Assembly (NCBI GenBank): GCA_031179305.1
Contig: JAPSHX010000007.1
Span: 62,001 to 126,000, forward strand
From: Paenarthrobacter sp.
GTDB lineage: Bacteria > Actinomycetota > Actinomycetes > Actinomycetales > Micrococcaceae
DNA length: 64,000 nt
Direction: 5' to 3'
Shown: positions 1-7,970 of the stretch, piece by piece
Layout: each line of letters begins with the position of its first letter
Numbering within the stretch: the first letter of the stretch is position 1
The notes under the pieces: model-generated
Told to the model about the DNA's origin: nothing
The model's database searches: none
What the model saw: the letters and a program-made list of their open reading frames with translations, nothing else
Program-made: the position numbers and the translations under genes

Positions 1-63
1 GTGACGCCGGTCCAGTTCGCCGGCAGGAATCGACTTCTCAGTCGGACTTCCGTTGTATTCCAT
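1..63 (-). CDS. Truncated hypothetical protein, N-terminus only
   Basis: A leftward reading frame opens with ATG at 63-61 and stays open to the window edge, giving 21 residues that begin MEYNGSPTEKSIPAG. A purine-rich GGGGAAG lies a few bases upstream of the ATG and can serve as ribosome binding site. The body of the gene lies outside the window, so no family can be assigned. The piece is hydrophilic, with no sign of a signal peptide or membrane segment. It may equally be a chance frame; the ribosome binding site is the main support. Confidence 0.4.
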   Translation of the reverse strand, partial: MEYNGSPTEKSIPAGELDRRH

Positions 64-408
64 GTACTTCCCCTATGCCTTGAGAACAGTGACAGAAGAA
101 GTCTATAAGGATACTTAGCTGTGGGTCATCCCAGCACTCATCGATCGCAGGCTGTGCCTGCGATCGGCCACCGCTCCGGAAGTCAGTGCCCGGTAGTGGG
201 CGTTTGCCCCGGCCTCTCCGGCGCTGCGCAGTCAGCACAGAACAAGCGATCGGTTTCTTCCCCGCAGCACTGGCAGCGGTGGATCAGGGCCGCTGATTCA
301 ATCACGTACGTTGTCATACCGGATATATTGCAGGCTGATGCCACCCCGGGGCACGAGTAGTGTGTACTCGTCTCTTAGCTATTCAAGTGAACCGACTACT
401 TGGATCCG
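64..408. other. Gene-poor stretch with one perfect palindrome
   Basis: No frame in these 345 bases looks coding: the short ones lack ribosome binding sites and recognisable protein character. The notable content is the perfect hairpin at 142-166. An AT-rich patch around 100-118 could hold the promoter of the leftward gene that starts at 63, but no clear -35/-10 pair can be assigned. Confidence 0.5.
142..166. repeat. Perfect 11-bp inverted repeat with 3-nt loop
   Basis: CGATCGCAGGC at 142-152 is followed by TGT and its exact complement GCCTGCGATCG at 156-166. No T-tract follows on either strand, so it is not a typical intrinsic terminator. It lies about 80 bp upstream of the leftward start at 63 and well beyond the end of the HTH gene at 409. 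It could be an operator, a transcript-end structure or a dispersed palindromic repeat. Confidence 0.6.
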
Positions 409-609
409 CTACTGCTTTCCGTATTTTTTGTGCACCGCCTGCTTACTCACGCCCAAGCACAGCGCAATCGCTTCCCACGACAAGCCTGATTGCCGGGCGG
501 CCCGCACCAGGGAGGCCTCTGTTCGGCCTACTTCCTTCTGCAGTTCCGCAACGGCGTAAAGTGCCTCAGCCGGGCCCATGCTGTCCATCGATCCCACGAG
601 TGTCTTCAT
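409..609 (-). CDS. Small helix-turn-helix DNA-binding protein
   Basis: A 66-residue protein. Its C-terminal half, AELQKEVGRTEASLVRAARQ followed by SGLSWEAIALCLGVSKQAVH and KKYGK, reads as a helix-turn-helix of the kind found in small actinobacterial regulators, with the recognition helix around GVSKQAVHKKYG. I chose the ATG at 609 because GGAGGTGG sits just upstream; longer starts at 624, 636 or 660 would run into the palindromic sites at 625-672. Two operator-like palindromes lie directly upstream, so autoregulation is likely. It follows the GNAT gene on the same strand with a 93-bp gap. Target genes are unknown. Confidence 0.75.
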   Translation of the reverse strand: MKTLVGSMDSMGPAEALYAVAELQKEVGRTEASLVRAARQSGLSWEAIALCLGVSKQAVHKKYGKQ

Positions 610-624
610 CCGATCCACCTCCAT

Positions 625-646
625 GGCGTCAACCATAGTTGACGCC
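625..646. promoter_or_regulatory. Palindromic operator candidate 1 for the HTH gene
   Basis: Arms GGCGTCAAC (625-633) and GTTGACGCC (638-646) are exact complements around CATA. The site ends 15 bases upstream of the chosen ATG of the small HTH gene, at its ribosome binding site. It shares the core GTCAA-N6-TTGAC with the site at 655-672. Confidence 0.7.
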
Positions 647-654
647 CTGGAGGT

Positions 655-672
655 CGTCAACCTTAATTGACG
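655..672. promoter_or_regulatory. Palindromic operator candidate 2 for the HTH gene
   Basis: Arms CGTCAA (655-660) and TTGACG (667-672) flank CCTTAA. Its centre is 28 bp from that of the first palindrome and both share GTCAACC at the left and TTGAC at the right. The pair lies in the 93-bp gap between the GNAT stop and the HTH start, as expected for autoregulation by a dimeric regulator. Confidence 0.65.
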
Positions 673-702
673 GAAGGGTGCTGATGGATACCTATGACGC
701 GG

Positions 703-1272
703 TCAGCCGAAAGCCTTGTACATGGTCCGCTGGGGGCCCGCATTCCCGCCCAGGTAGCGCCCCGAGTCCACAAATCCCGCTTTCGAGTAGGCTGACAGCC
801 CTGCCGGATTGCGTTCATTGACAGAAAGCACGACGCCGGCCTGCCCGCCACGCAGCCTGGCCGTCAGTCTTCGCGCTTCCTCCACTGCGGCCCGCGCCGC
901 CAAGGTACCAAGGCCGCGCCCTTGGCTTCTTGAGTCGATAAGGAACCCTCTCAACAACCACACCGACTCGTCATCAGGCCAGCCTGCCAGCTGGGCAGCA
1001 CCGGACTGGAGAGTCAAGACGCCAACAGCAATTCCCCCTGACTCAATAACGTAAGGGAGGCGTGATTCTTCTTCCAGGGAAATCAGCATCATGCGTAAGG
1101 GATCCCCAACGAAATCCCGCTGCTTGGCATCCACGGCCAGCTCCGCCACCGCACCAAGCTGAATGGCACGAGCATCGTCGTCGAGCATTTTAAGGGGAAT
1201 CAGCCAGACATCGCCTCGCTCATGACGATCACCGTCGATAAATAATTCTTCTTCTGGTTCATATTCAAGCAT
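703..1272 (-). CDS. GNAT-family N-acetyltransferase
   Basis: A 189-residue protein from the ATG at 1272; longer versions would run into glnE, which ends at 1292. The C-terminal half holds the GNAT acetyl-CoA site: the strand WLLRGFLID, then SQGRGLGTLAARAAVEEARR, matching the Q/R-x-x-G-x-G/A loop and following helix, then NPAGLSAYSKAGFVDSGRY, the usual N-P-x-A-x-x-x-Y-x-x-x-G-F end motif. The acidic N-terminal third (LEYEPEEELFIDGD) is not part of the fold I recognise. The acceptor substrate cannot be told. It lies 19 bp downstream of glnE on the same strand and may be read with it. Confidence 0.85.
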   Translation of the reverse strand: MLEYEPEEELFIDGDRHERGDVWLIPLKMLDDDARAIQLGAVAELAVDAKQRDFVGDPLRMMLISLEEESRLPYVIESGGIAVGVLTLQSGAAQLAGWPDDESVWLLRGFLIDSRSQGRGLGTLAARAAVEEARRLTARLRGGQAGVVLSVNERNPAGLSAYSKAGFVDSGRYLGGNAGPQRTMYKAFG

Positions 1273-1291
1273 TCCCGGAATCTCCCACGCT

Positions 1292-4200
1292 TCAGTTGCC
1301 GTAGAACACTTTCTCAAAAACGCCCCTGGCACGACGACTGAGCCGCAGGTAGTCCTCTTCGAACTGCCCCGCGTTCCCGGGCGCATATCCGCACCAGCGT
1401 GCCACGGCCTCAAGGTCTTTCCTCGACGATGGAAGAAGATCCGAGGCACGTCCCGTGACAATGACGTTTGCGGAGCGGATGCGGCTGGCGAGTCGCCAGG
1501 CCTCCCTCAGCAGGGCAGCATCGTCTTCGGCGATGAACTCCAATTTTTCCGCAGCGGCCAGAGCGTCCAGAGTCGACGTTGTCCGCAGCTCCGGGTGCTC
1601 TCCAGCGTGCTGGAGTTGCACCAACTGAACCAGCCATTCAACATCACTCAACCCACCCCGGCCAAGCTTGACGTGCCGGGCCGGGTCAGCGCCGCGAGGC
1701 AGGCGCTCCGACTCTACCCGGGCCTTAACGCGACGGATCTCCCGGACATCTTGCTCCGCAAGTTGCTCCGGGTAGCGAATGGGGTCAATGAGACGTACAA
1801 AGTCGGCCGCAAGCTCATCCGAGCCGGCCATCGGACGGGCGCGCAGAAGAGCCTGCGCCTCCCAAATCAGCGACCACCGCCGATAGTACTCCGCATACGA
1901 CTCCAGCGACCGCACCATGGCACCGTTTTTGCCCTCCGGTCGGAGGTCGGCGTCCACCATGAGCACTCGTTCGGCCATGATCGCCGGCTTGAGGGGCTGG
2001 GTGAGGAAGCTGGAAACCTTGGCGACTATCGCCGTCGCCTGCTCTTGGGCTTCAGCGTCGGTGAAGCCGGAACGGGCACGGTGCACGTAGATGACGTCCG
2101 CGTCCGAGCCGTAGCCGATCTCGCGGCCGCCCTGCCGTCCCATTGCCACCACCAGCACATCGGTTTTCAATGGCCCCGACGCTGCCACCACGGACTCCGC
2201 TACGTGCAGCGCCCCGAGAACCGCTGCCCGGTCCGTCTCGGCCAGAGCCAGTCCGACGGCATCCTGGTCCAGCAGTCCGGAGCTATCCGCGATTGCGGTG
2301 CGCAGGATCTCACGACGCCGGATCAGCCTGATGAGCCTCATGGCACTCTCGGGATCTGCATGGCGCGAAAGCTTGGACCGAATTTCCTGCCACTGGGCTT
2401 CAAAGGGGACAGGCCTCAGGTCCTTGTCGCTGCCCAACCACGCAACGGACTCCGGAGAGACTTCCAATAGGTCCGAAATCAACCGGGAATTAGCCAGCAC
2501 CTGGCAAAGTCGCTCGGCTGCCGCTTGGGAGTCCCGGAGCAGCCCCAGATACCAGTGAGTGGTTCCGAGGGCTTCGCTGACCCTGCGGAAGGCAAGCAGT
2601 CCGGCGTCGGGATCAACGCCCTCGGCGAGCCACCCCAGGAGAATCGGCAGGAGCTGCCTCTGCAGTGCGGCTCGTCGGCTGACGCCCGCAGTGAGCGCTT
2701 CGATATGCCGCATGGCGCCTTGGGGATCCAGATAACCAAGCGCGGCGAGGCGACCCTGGGCGGCCTCCGGGCTGAGCTTGGCGTCTTCGCTGCTCAGTTT
2801 CGCAGCAGTGTTGAGGAGGGGCCGGTAGAAGATCCGCTCGTGCAGTTCCCGAACAGCCTTCTTGGTCTTCTGCCAGGTTGCCATCAACTGGTCAGGATGC
2901 GGTCGCTCCAGGGCGAACGGACCCAGGACAGCCTTGGCGAGAAAGCGCTGGGCGTCCTCGGTCGCAGGCATGAGGTGGGTCCGACGCAACTGGAAAAGCT
3001 GAATTCTGTGTTCCAACAGGCGCAGGTAGCGGTAGGCGTTGTCGAAAGCCGCTGCGTCCGTGCGGCCGATATAGCCGCCGGCAGACAGCGCTGCGATTGC
3101 CGACGTCGTGTCCCTGCATCGGAGTGACTCGTCAGACTTTCCATGCACCAATTGCAGCAACTGCACCGTGAATTCAACATCGCGGAGCCCGCCGCGCCCC
3201 AGCTTGATTTGGCGCTGTTCCTCGGCGGCCGGGATGTAGTCGGTCACCCTGCGGCGCATGGCCTGGACCGACTCCACAAAACCTTCGCGTCCCGCGGATG
3301 CCCAGACAAGCGGTTCCACGGCCTTCTCGTAGCGCTGGCCCAGTTCCCGGTCGCCGGCAATGGTCCGTGCCTTCAGCAGTGCTTGGAATTCCCAGCTTTC
3401 GGCCCACCGGGCGTAATAGCTCAAATGTGAGGGGAGGGTACGAACCAAGGGGCCGGATTTACCCTCGGGACGGAGATTGGCATCAACTTCCCACAAACCC
3501 GGTTCTGGCGCGGACGAAGAGATCGCCCTGGAGATACCGGAGGCCAAAGCTGTGCCAATGGTGGAGGCGCGGGCGTCGTCCAACTCCCCCGCTTCGATGA
3601 CATAGATGACATCGACGTCGGAAATATAGTTCAGCTCCCGGGCGCCACACTTCCCCATACCAATGACGGCAAGCCCGACATCGGCGATCTCCGCGGCGTC
3701 GAAGTGGGCTGCCGCTTCGGCCCGGGAGACCGCCAGGGCGGCCTCAATGGCCGCACCGGCGAGATCTGCCAACTCGGCGCCGACTGCAGGCATAAAGTCT
3801 GTTGGTGATGCCGCGCAGATGTCCTTGATGGCGAGCTCCGTCAAACCCCGACGGTAGGCGCTCCGCAAGGCCGCGTAGGCCGGCAGGCCCGTGATTCCTG
3901 CCACTGGGCGCTGCGCACCCGGTTCGGCTTTCACAGAGCGAAGCAGCAATGCCCGCAGGTCTTCGTTGGAAGCTTGGAGCGGCTCCGGACTGACCCGGAC
4001 ATTGAAGACATCCAGATGCTCCGGACGCCGCATGAGGAACTCCCCCAAGGCCTCCGAGGCTCCCAGGAGCCGGTACATGGGCTCGCTGGTGTCCGGGTCA
4101 GCCGCGGCCAGCTTCTTCAGCCCCGGGTTCTTCTCAATAAGCCGGACCAGTGACTGGAGAGCCGTGTCCGGGCTGGCCGACAAAGATAGCCCGGCGAACA

Positions 4201-4303
4201 GGGCGTCGTCGTCGATCCCGTCAAGTTCCGGAGCAGCAAGGAACCGTTCGCCCTTTTCGAGGTCACTGAATCCGGCTGAGATGAGCCGACGCGCAAGGCT
4301 CAT
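1292..4303 (-). CDS. glnE: Bifunctional glutamine synthetase adenylyltransferase/deadenylase
   Basis: GlnE adds and removes AMP on a tyrosine of glutamine synthetase and so sets its activity to the nitrogen supply. The 1003 residues match actinobacterial GlnE (about 990-1000). Two nucleotidyltransferase domains are visible: an N-terminal one with GMGKCGARELNYISDVDVIY near residue 215-235, and a C-terminal one with AMGRQGGREIGYGSDADVIY near 720-740. In the family the first removes and the second adds AMP. HVKLGRGGLSDVEWLVQLVQ is a second conserved block. It starts 9 bp after glnA2 stops and is almost surely co-transcribed with it, the order seen in Mycobacterium tuberculosis (Rv2222c-Rv2221c). 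Confidence 0.97.
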   Translation of the reverse strand: MSLARRLISAGFSDLEKGERFLAAPELDGIDDDALFAGLSLSASPDTALQSLVRLIEKNPGLKKLAAADPDTSEPMYRLLGASEALGEFLMRRPEHLDVFNVRVSPEPLQASNEDLRALLLRSVKAEPGAQRPVAGITGLPAYAALRSAYRRGLTELAIKDICAASPTDFMPAVGAELADLAGAAIEAALAVSRAEAAAHFDAAEIADVGLAVIGMGKCGARELNYISDVDVIYVIEAGELDDARASTIGTALASGISRAISSSAPEPGLWEVDANLRPEGKSGPLVRTLPSHLSYYARWAESWEFQALLKARTIAGDRELGQRYEKAVEPLVWASAGREGFVESVQAMRRRVTDYIPAAEEQRQIKLGRGGLRDVEFTVQLLQLVHGKSDESLRCRDTTSAIAALSAGGYIGRTDAAAFDNAYRYLRLLEHRIQLFQLRRTHLMPATEDAQRFLAKAVLGPFALERPHPDQLMATWQKTKKAVRELHERIFYRPLLNTAAKLSSEDAKLSPEAAQGRLAALGYLDPQGAMRHIEALTAGVSRRAALQRQLLPILLGWLAEGVDPDAGLLAFRRVSEALGTTHWYLGLLRDSQAAAERLCQVLANSRLISDLLEVSPESVAWLGSDKDLRPVPFEAQWQEIRSKLSRHADPESAMRLIRLIRRREILRTAIADSSGLLDQDAVGLALAETDRAAVLGALHVAESVVAASGPLKTDVLVVAMGRQGGREIGYGSDADVIYVHRARSGFTDAEAQEQATAIVAKVSSFLTQPLKPAIMAERVLMVDADLRPEGKNGAMVRSLESYAEYYRRWSLIWEAQALLRARPMAGSDELAADFVRLIDPIRYPEQLAEQDVREIRRVKARVESERLPRGADPARHVKLGRGGLSDVEWLVQLVQLQHAGEHPELRTTSTLDALAAAEKLEFIAEDDAALLREAWRLASRIRSANVIVTGRASDLLPSSRKDLEAVARWCGYAPGNAGQFEEDYLRLSRRARGVFEKVFYGN

Positions 4304-4312
4304 GGGCCCGGC

Positions 4313-5653
4313 CTAGAGAATGCCGAGATTGCGCTGCAACTCATACGGGGTGACCTGGAGGCGGTAGTCCTGCCACTCTGCACGCTTGTTGCGCAGGAAG
4401 TGCTCGAACACCTGCTCCCCCAGGATCTGGGCTACCAGCTCGGATTCCTCCATGGCACGGATGGCATCGTGGAGGCTTGCCGGCAACGGCGCATGTCCCA
4501 TCGCCCTGCGCTCCGCAGTGGTCAACGACCATACGTCGTCTTCGGCGGCGGCAGGAAGTTCGTAGCCTTCCTCGATGCCCTTCAAGCCGGCACCAAGCAG
4601 CACGGCGTAGGCCAGGTAGGGGTTGGTTGCGCTGTCAATGCCCCGGTACTCGATGCGCGCCGACTGGCCCTTGCCGGGCTTGTACAGCGGGACCCGGACC
4701 AAAGCTGAGCGGTTGTTGTGGCCCCAGCTCAAGTAGCTCGGGGCCTCGCCACCGCCCCAGAGGCGCTTGTAGGAGTTGACGAACTGGTTGGTGACGGCAG
4801 TGAACTCAGGAGCGTGCTTGAGGATTCCGGCAATGAACTGCCGCGCCGTCTTGGACAGCTGGAACTCGGCTCCGGCTTCGAAGAAGGCGTTGGTATCACC
4901 TTCGAAGAGCGAGAAGTGGGTATGCATGCCCGAACCGGGGTGGTCCGTGAACGGCTTGGGCATGAACGTCGCGTAAGTGCCCTGCTGGAGGGCAACTTCC
5001 TTGATGACCGTGCGGAACGTCATGATGTTATCCGCGGTTTGAAGGGCATCCGCATAACGGAGGTCAATCTCGTTTTGGCCCGGACCGCCCTCGTGATGGC
5101 TGAACTCCACCGAGATGCCGACGGATTCGAGCATGGTCACGGCGGTTCGGCGGAAGTCCTGCGCTACGCCGCCCGGTACGTGGTCAAAGTAACCGCCCTC
5201 GTCCACAGGAACCGGAGCGCCGTCCGGGCCCAGGTCCTTGGACTTCAGCAGGTAGAACTCGATCTCAGGGTGGGTGTAGCAGGTGAAGCCCATATCAGCA
5301 GCCTTCGCAAGCGTCCTCTTGAGCACGTTGCGGGGGTCCGCGGCAGACGGTTCGCCATCCGGAGTGAGGACGTCACAGAACATGCGGGACGTCTGCTCCG
5401 TCTCACCACGCCATGGCAGGATCTGGAAGGTGGAGGGGTCCGGCTGCGCGAGCATGTCCGACTCAAACACACGGGCAAGGCCCTCGATGGCTGAGCCGTC
5501 AAAGCCAAGGCCCTCTTCAAAGGCGCCCTCAACTTCGGCAGGCGCAAGCGCTACCGATTTGAGGGAACCCACTACGTCGGTGAACCACAAGCGTACGAAG
5601 CGCACGTCACGCTCTTCGATCGTCCGCAGAACGAACTCTTGCTGGCGGTCCAT
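4313..5653 (-). CDS. glnA2: Glutamine synthetase, GlnA2 type
   Basis: A 446-residue type I glutamine synthetase (glutamate + NH3 + ATP to glutamine), the same length as mycobacterial GlnA2. Typical blocks are GFDGSAIEGLARVFESDMLA, SHHEGGPGQNEIDLRYADAL (metal and glutamate site), KPFTDHPGSGMHTHFSLFEG (ATP-side histidine) and GKGQSARIEYRGIDSATNPY. I chose the ATG at 5653 (MDRQQEFVLRT), preceded by AGAGG; an upstream ATG at 5695 lacks such support. The segment EGYELPAAAEDDVW aligns with the NLYDLP region of adenylylated enzymes and keeps a tyrosine, but whether glnE acts on this paralogue or on a glnA1 elsewhere cannot be told. Regulation could involve the sequence between this gene and panB. 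Confidence 0.96.
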   Translation of the reverse strand: MDRQQEFVLRTIEERDVRFVRLWFTDVVGSLKSVALAPAEVEGAFEEGLGFDGSAIEGLARVFESDMLAQPDPSTFQILPWRGETEQTSRMFCDVLTPDGEPSAADPRNVLKRTLAKAADMGFTCYTHPEIEFYLLKSKDLGPDGAPVPVDEGGYFDHVPGGVAQDFRRTAVTMLESVGISVEFSHHEGGPGQNEIDLRYADALQTADNIMTFRTVIKEVALQQGTYATFMPKPFTDHPGSGMHTHFSLFEGDTNAFFEAGAEFQLSKTARQFIAGILKHAPEFTAVTNQFVNSYKRLWGGGEAPSYLSWGHNNRSALVRVPLYKPGKGQSARIEYRGIDSATNPYLAYAVLLGAGLKGIEEGYELPAAAEDDVWSLTTAERRAMGHAPLPASLHDAIRAMEESELVAQILGEQVFEHFLRNKRAEWQDYRLQVTPYELQRNLGIL

Positions 5654-5831
5654 AGGGCCTCTTTTCCGATTCAGTGTCCATGCCGCTGGTTTCAATGGAT
5701 AGAAGCCACGACAGCTCAGCCTTCACTCTACTAAGAGTTCCGTGCTAATGCCGCAGCAGTAGCTGCGCGTAACACAGCGTTTACATAAGGTGACGCCGGA
5801 CACCCTGGTGGCAGCCGCCGTCGGCACCGCT

Positions 5832-5837
5832 TAGGCT
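5832..5837 (+). promoter_or_regulatory. Likely -10 element of a leaderless panB transcript
   Basis: TAGGCT fits the TANNNT pattern of actinobacterial -10 elements and lies 6 bp before the panB ATG at 5844, where transcription would start. No Shine-Dalgarno sequence is present between them. No convincing -35 is seen. Confidence 0.45.
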
Positions 5838-5843
5838 CTATCC

Positions 5844-6749
5844 ATGGCCCCGAGCAACCTTCCTGATTCCAGCACGCCCACCGAAGTTCCCGCACCATAC
5901 GGCAGCGGCCCCGCGGCCGCGGGCCAAGCACAACCGGCGGCAGGCAGGAAGCCCATCAGCCGGGTCCGGATACACCACCTGCAGCAGGCCAAGGAAAACG
6001 GCGAGCACTTCGCGATGCTGACGGCATATGAGCAGTACACCGCCGAGATCTTTGACAAGGCGGGAATCGAAGTCCTCCTGGTGGGCGACTCCGCCTCCAA
6101 CAACGTGTTCGGCAACGAGACGAGCCTTCCTGTCACCGTGGATGAGCTCCTTCCCCTGACGCGGGCAGTCAGCAGGGCCGCCAAGCGGGCGCTGATCGTG
6201 GCGGACCTGCCGTTCGGGAGCTATGAAGTTTCTCCCGGTCAGGCAGTCGCCACCGGCGTCCGATTCCTCAAGGAGGGACTGGCGCACGCCGTCAAGATCG
6301 AAGGAACCGCATATTACGCCGACACCGTCAAAGCCATGGTGCAGGCAGGCATCCCCGTCATGGCCCACATCGGATTTACCCCGCAAAGCGAACATTCCCT
6401 TGGCGGATACCGCGTGCAAGGCCGCGGCGATGACGCTCAACGGCTCGTGGACGACGCCGTAGCCCTGCAGGAAGCGGGCGCCTTCAGTGTCCTCATGGAA
6501 ATGGTGCCCGCCGAGACCGCGGCCGTCGTCGACGCCGCCTTGCGGGTCCCGACCGTCGGTATCGGTGCTGGCAAGAGCACCACGGGACAAGTCCTTGTCT
6601 GGCAGGACATGGCAGGCTTGCGTGGCGGCAAAATGGCCAAATTCGTCAAGCAATACGCAGATCTTCGCACCACGCTGAGTGATGCAGCCGCCGCGTACGG
6701 GGAGGATGTCCGGTCCGGCCAGTTCCCCGGACCGGAACACTCCTTCTAA
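5844..6749 (+). CDS. panB: 3-methyl-2-oxobutanoate hydroxymethyltransferase
   Basis: PanB transfers a one-carbon unit from methylene-tetrahydrofolate to alpha-ketoisovalerate, making ketopantoate, the first committed step to pantothenate and CoA. The 301 residues contain the family's blocks: [32 protein letters not shown] (metal-binding Asp), [54 protein letters not shown], and [13 protein letters not shown] with the catalytic Glu. About 35 N-terminal residues rich in Pro and Ala precede the fold, as in other actinobacteria. It is divergent from glnA2, as in the mycobacterial glnE-glnA2-panB region. Its start shows no ribosome binding site and may be leaderless. Confidence 0.96.
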   Translation: MAPSNLPDSSTPTEVPAPYGSGPAAAGQAQPAAGRKPISRVRIHHLQQAKENGEHFAMLTAYEQYTAEIFDKAGIEVLLVGDSASNNVFGNETSLPVTVDELLPLTRAVSRAAKRALIVADLPFGSYEVSPGQAVATGVRFLKEGLAHAVKIEGTAYYADTVKAMVQAGIPVMAHIGFTPQSEHSLGGYRVQGRGDDAQRLVDDAVALQEAGAFSVLMEMVPAETAAVVDAALRVPTVGIGAGKSTTGQVLVWQDMAGLRGGKMAKFVKQYADLRTTLSDAAAAYGEDVRSGQFPGPEHSF

Positions 6750-6761
6750 GCAACCATCTGG

Positions 6762-6926
6762 CTAATCGTCGTCCTGGGCATCCCAAGCGTCATTTCGCGC
6801 CTTGACCTTTTCCAAGGCGTGCTCGGCTTCTTCCCTGGTCTTATAGGGGCCAATGAGCTGGGTCCAATCGGACAACGCGTCCTCTTCGATCTCGTGCGTC
6901 TTGACGTTGTACCAGTACTCCGTCAC
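6762..6926 (-). CDS. Small acidic SPOR-like protein
   Basis: A 54-residue protein from GTG at 6926, with a strong AGGAGGAGAC just upstream. It begins MTEYWYNVKTHEIEEDALSD and continues WTQLIGPYKTREEAEHALEK, ending in AWDAQDDD. The pattern of an aromatic N-terminal strand, a GPY turn and REEAEHALEK helix resembles half of a SPOR (peptidoglycan-binding) fold, and I recall similar tiny proteins in related actinobacteria. No signal peptide or membrane segment is present, so it is probably cytosolic and its ligand is unknown. It is convergent with panB (stop-to-stop gap about 12 bp) and divergent from map. Confidence 0.8.
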   Translation of the reverse strand: MTEYWYNVKTHEIEEDALSDWTQLIGPYKTREEAEHALEKVKARNDAWDAQDDD

Positions 6927-7022
6927 GTCTCCTCCTCAGTCTTCGGGCCCTTCGACGCGTAACGTTGGCGGGGTCACAGGAACCCGGCCACGCTTTGTTA
7001 CTTACGTCTCTTGTGTGCCTTA

Positions 7023-7028
7023 TATGAT
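7023..7028 (+). promoter_or_regulatory. Likely -10 element of a leaderless map transcript
   Basis: TATGAT, one base from the TATAAT consensus, lies 6 bp before the map ATG at 7035. Transcription would thus start at or next to the initiation codon, and no ribosome binding site is present. The -35 region is weak. Confidence 0.55.
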
Positions 7029-7034
7029 CAATCT

Positions 7035-7913
7035 ATGCCTTCTCTTGCTTCGACTGCACCCATTGGCGCCCTCACCCCGGGAACCATCAGCCCTGAACGA
7101 CCCGTCCCGGCGTCGATTCCCAGGCCCGAGTATGTCGGCAAGAAGGCACCCGCCAAGTTCACGGGCTCCGAGGTGAAGTCAGCGGAGACCATCGAGAAGA
7201 TCCGTATTGCCGGAAAGATCGCTGCGCAAGCGATCGTCGAGGTCGGCAAGCATATCCAGCCGGGCGTCACCACGGACCATCTGGACAAGGTAGGGCACGA
7301 GTTCCTTCTGGACCACAACGCGTACCCGTCCACCCTGGGCTACCGCGGCTTTCCCAAGTCCCTGTGTTCCTCCCTCAACGAGGTCATTTGCCACGGGATC
7401 CCGGACTCAACCGTGGTGCAGGATGGCGACATCGTGAACATTGACATCACTGCCTTCATCAACGGCGTGCATGGGGATACCAACTACACTTTCCTGGTTG
7501 GCGACGTGGACGAAGAATCCCGTCTGCTGGTTGAGCGTACGCAGGAGTCGCTCAACCGGGCCATCAAGGCCGTGGCTCCTGGCCGCGAAATCAACGTAAT
7601 CGGCCGTGCCATCCAGTCCTACGCAAAACGCTTCGGCTATGGCGTAGTTCGGGATTTCACCGGCCACGGCGTGGGCGAGGCTTTTCACACCGGCCTCATC
7701 ATTCCGCATTACGACGCAGCCCCGGCGTACAACACCGTGATCGAGGCAGGCATGGTCTTCACCATCGAACCCATGTTGACCCTCGGCACCATCGAATGGG
7801 ATATGTGGGCCGACGACTGGACGGTCGTCACCAAGGACCGCAAACGCACGGCCCAATTCGAACACACCCTGCTGGTCACCGAGACCGGCGCGGAAATCCT
7901 TACCCTTCCCTGA
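7035..7913 (+). CDS. map: Methionine aminopeptidase, type Ic
   Basis: Removes the initiator methionine from nascent proteins. The 292-residue protein has the pita-bread M24 fold with metal ligands in [20 protein letters not shown] (two Asp), [11 protein letters not shown] (His), [10 protein letters not shown] (Glu) and QFEHTLLV (Glu). About 45 N-terminal residues with Pro-rich [20 protein letters not shown] precede the catalytic domain; this matches the extended MetAP1c form (M. tuberculosis MapB), where the extension is thought to aid ribosome association. I took the ATG at 7035 over the TTG at 7011 because homologues begin MPS and because a -10 element sits 6 bp upstream. Confidence 0.95.
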   Translation: MPSLASTAPIGALTPGTISPERPVPASIPRPEYVGKKAPAKFTGSEVKSAETIEKIRIAGKIAAQAIVEVGKHIQPGVTTDHLDKVGHEFLLDHNAYPSTLGYRGFPKSLCSSLNEVICHGIPDSTVVQDGDIVNIDITAFINGVHGDTNYTFLVGDVDEESRLLVERTQESLNRAIKAVAPGREINVIGRAIQSYAKRFGYGVVRDFTGHGVGEAFHTGLIIPHYDAAPAYNTVIEAGMVFTIEPMLTLGTIEWDMWADDWTVVTKDRKRTAQFEHTLLVTETGAEILTLP

Positions 7914-7970
7914 GCTCTTCGGAAGGTCCACGCAGCCCGGGCGGCTGCGCTATGCCCATCCCCTCCTGCC

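Noticed and set aside
38..238. 66-residue leftward frame at the window start
   Set aside because: It runs through the perfect palindrome and lacks a ribosome binding site; the frame starting at 63 has a better one.
639..821. Rightward frame downstream of the operator pair, which would make the palindromes a divergent promoter
   Set aside because: It overlaps the end of the well-supported GNAT gene and has no start signal.
1595..2470. 291-residue frame antisense to glnE
   Set aside because: Antisense shadow of a strongly conserved gene.
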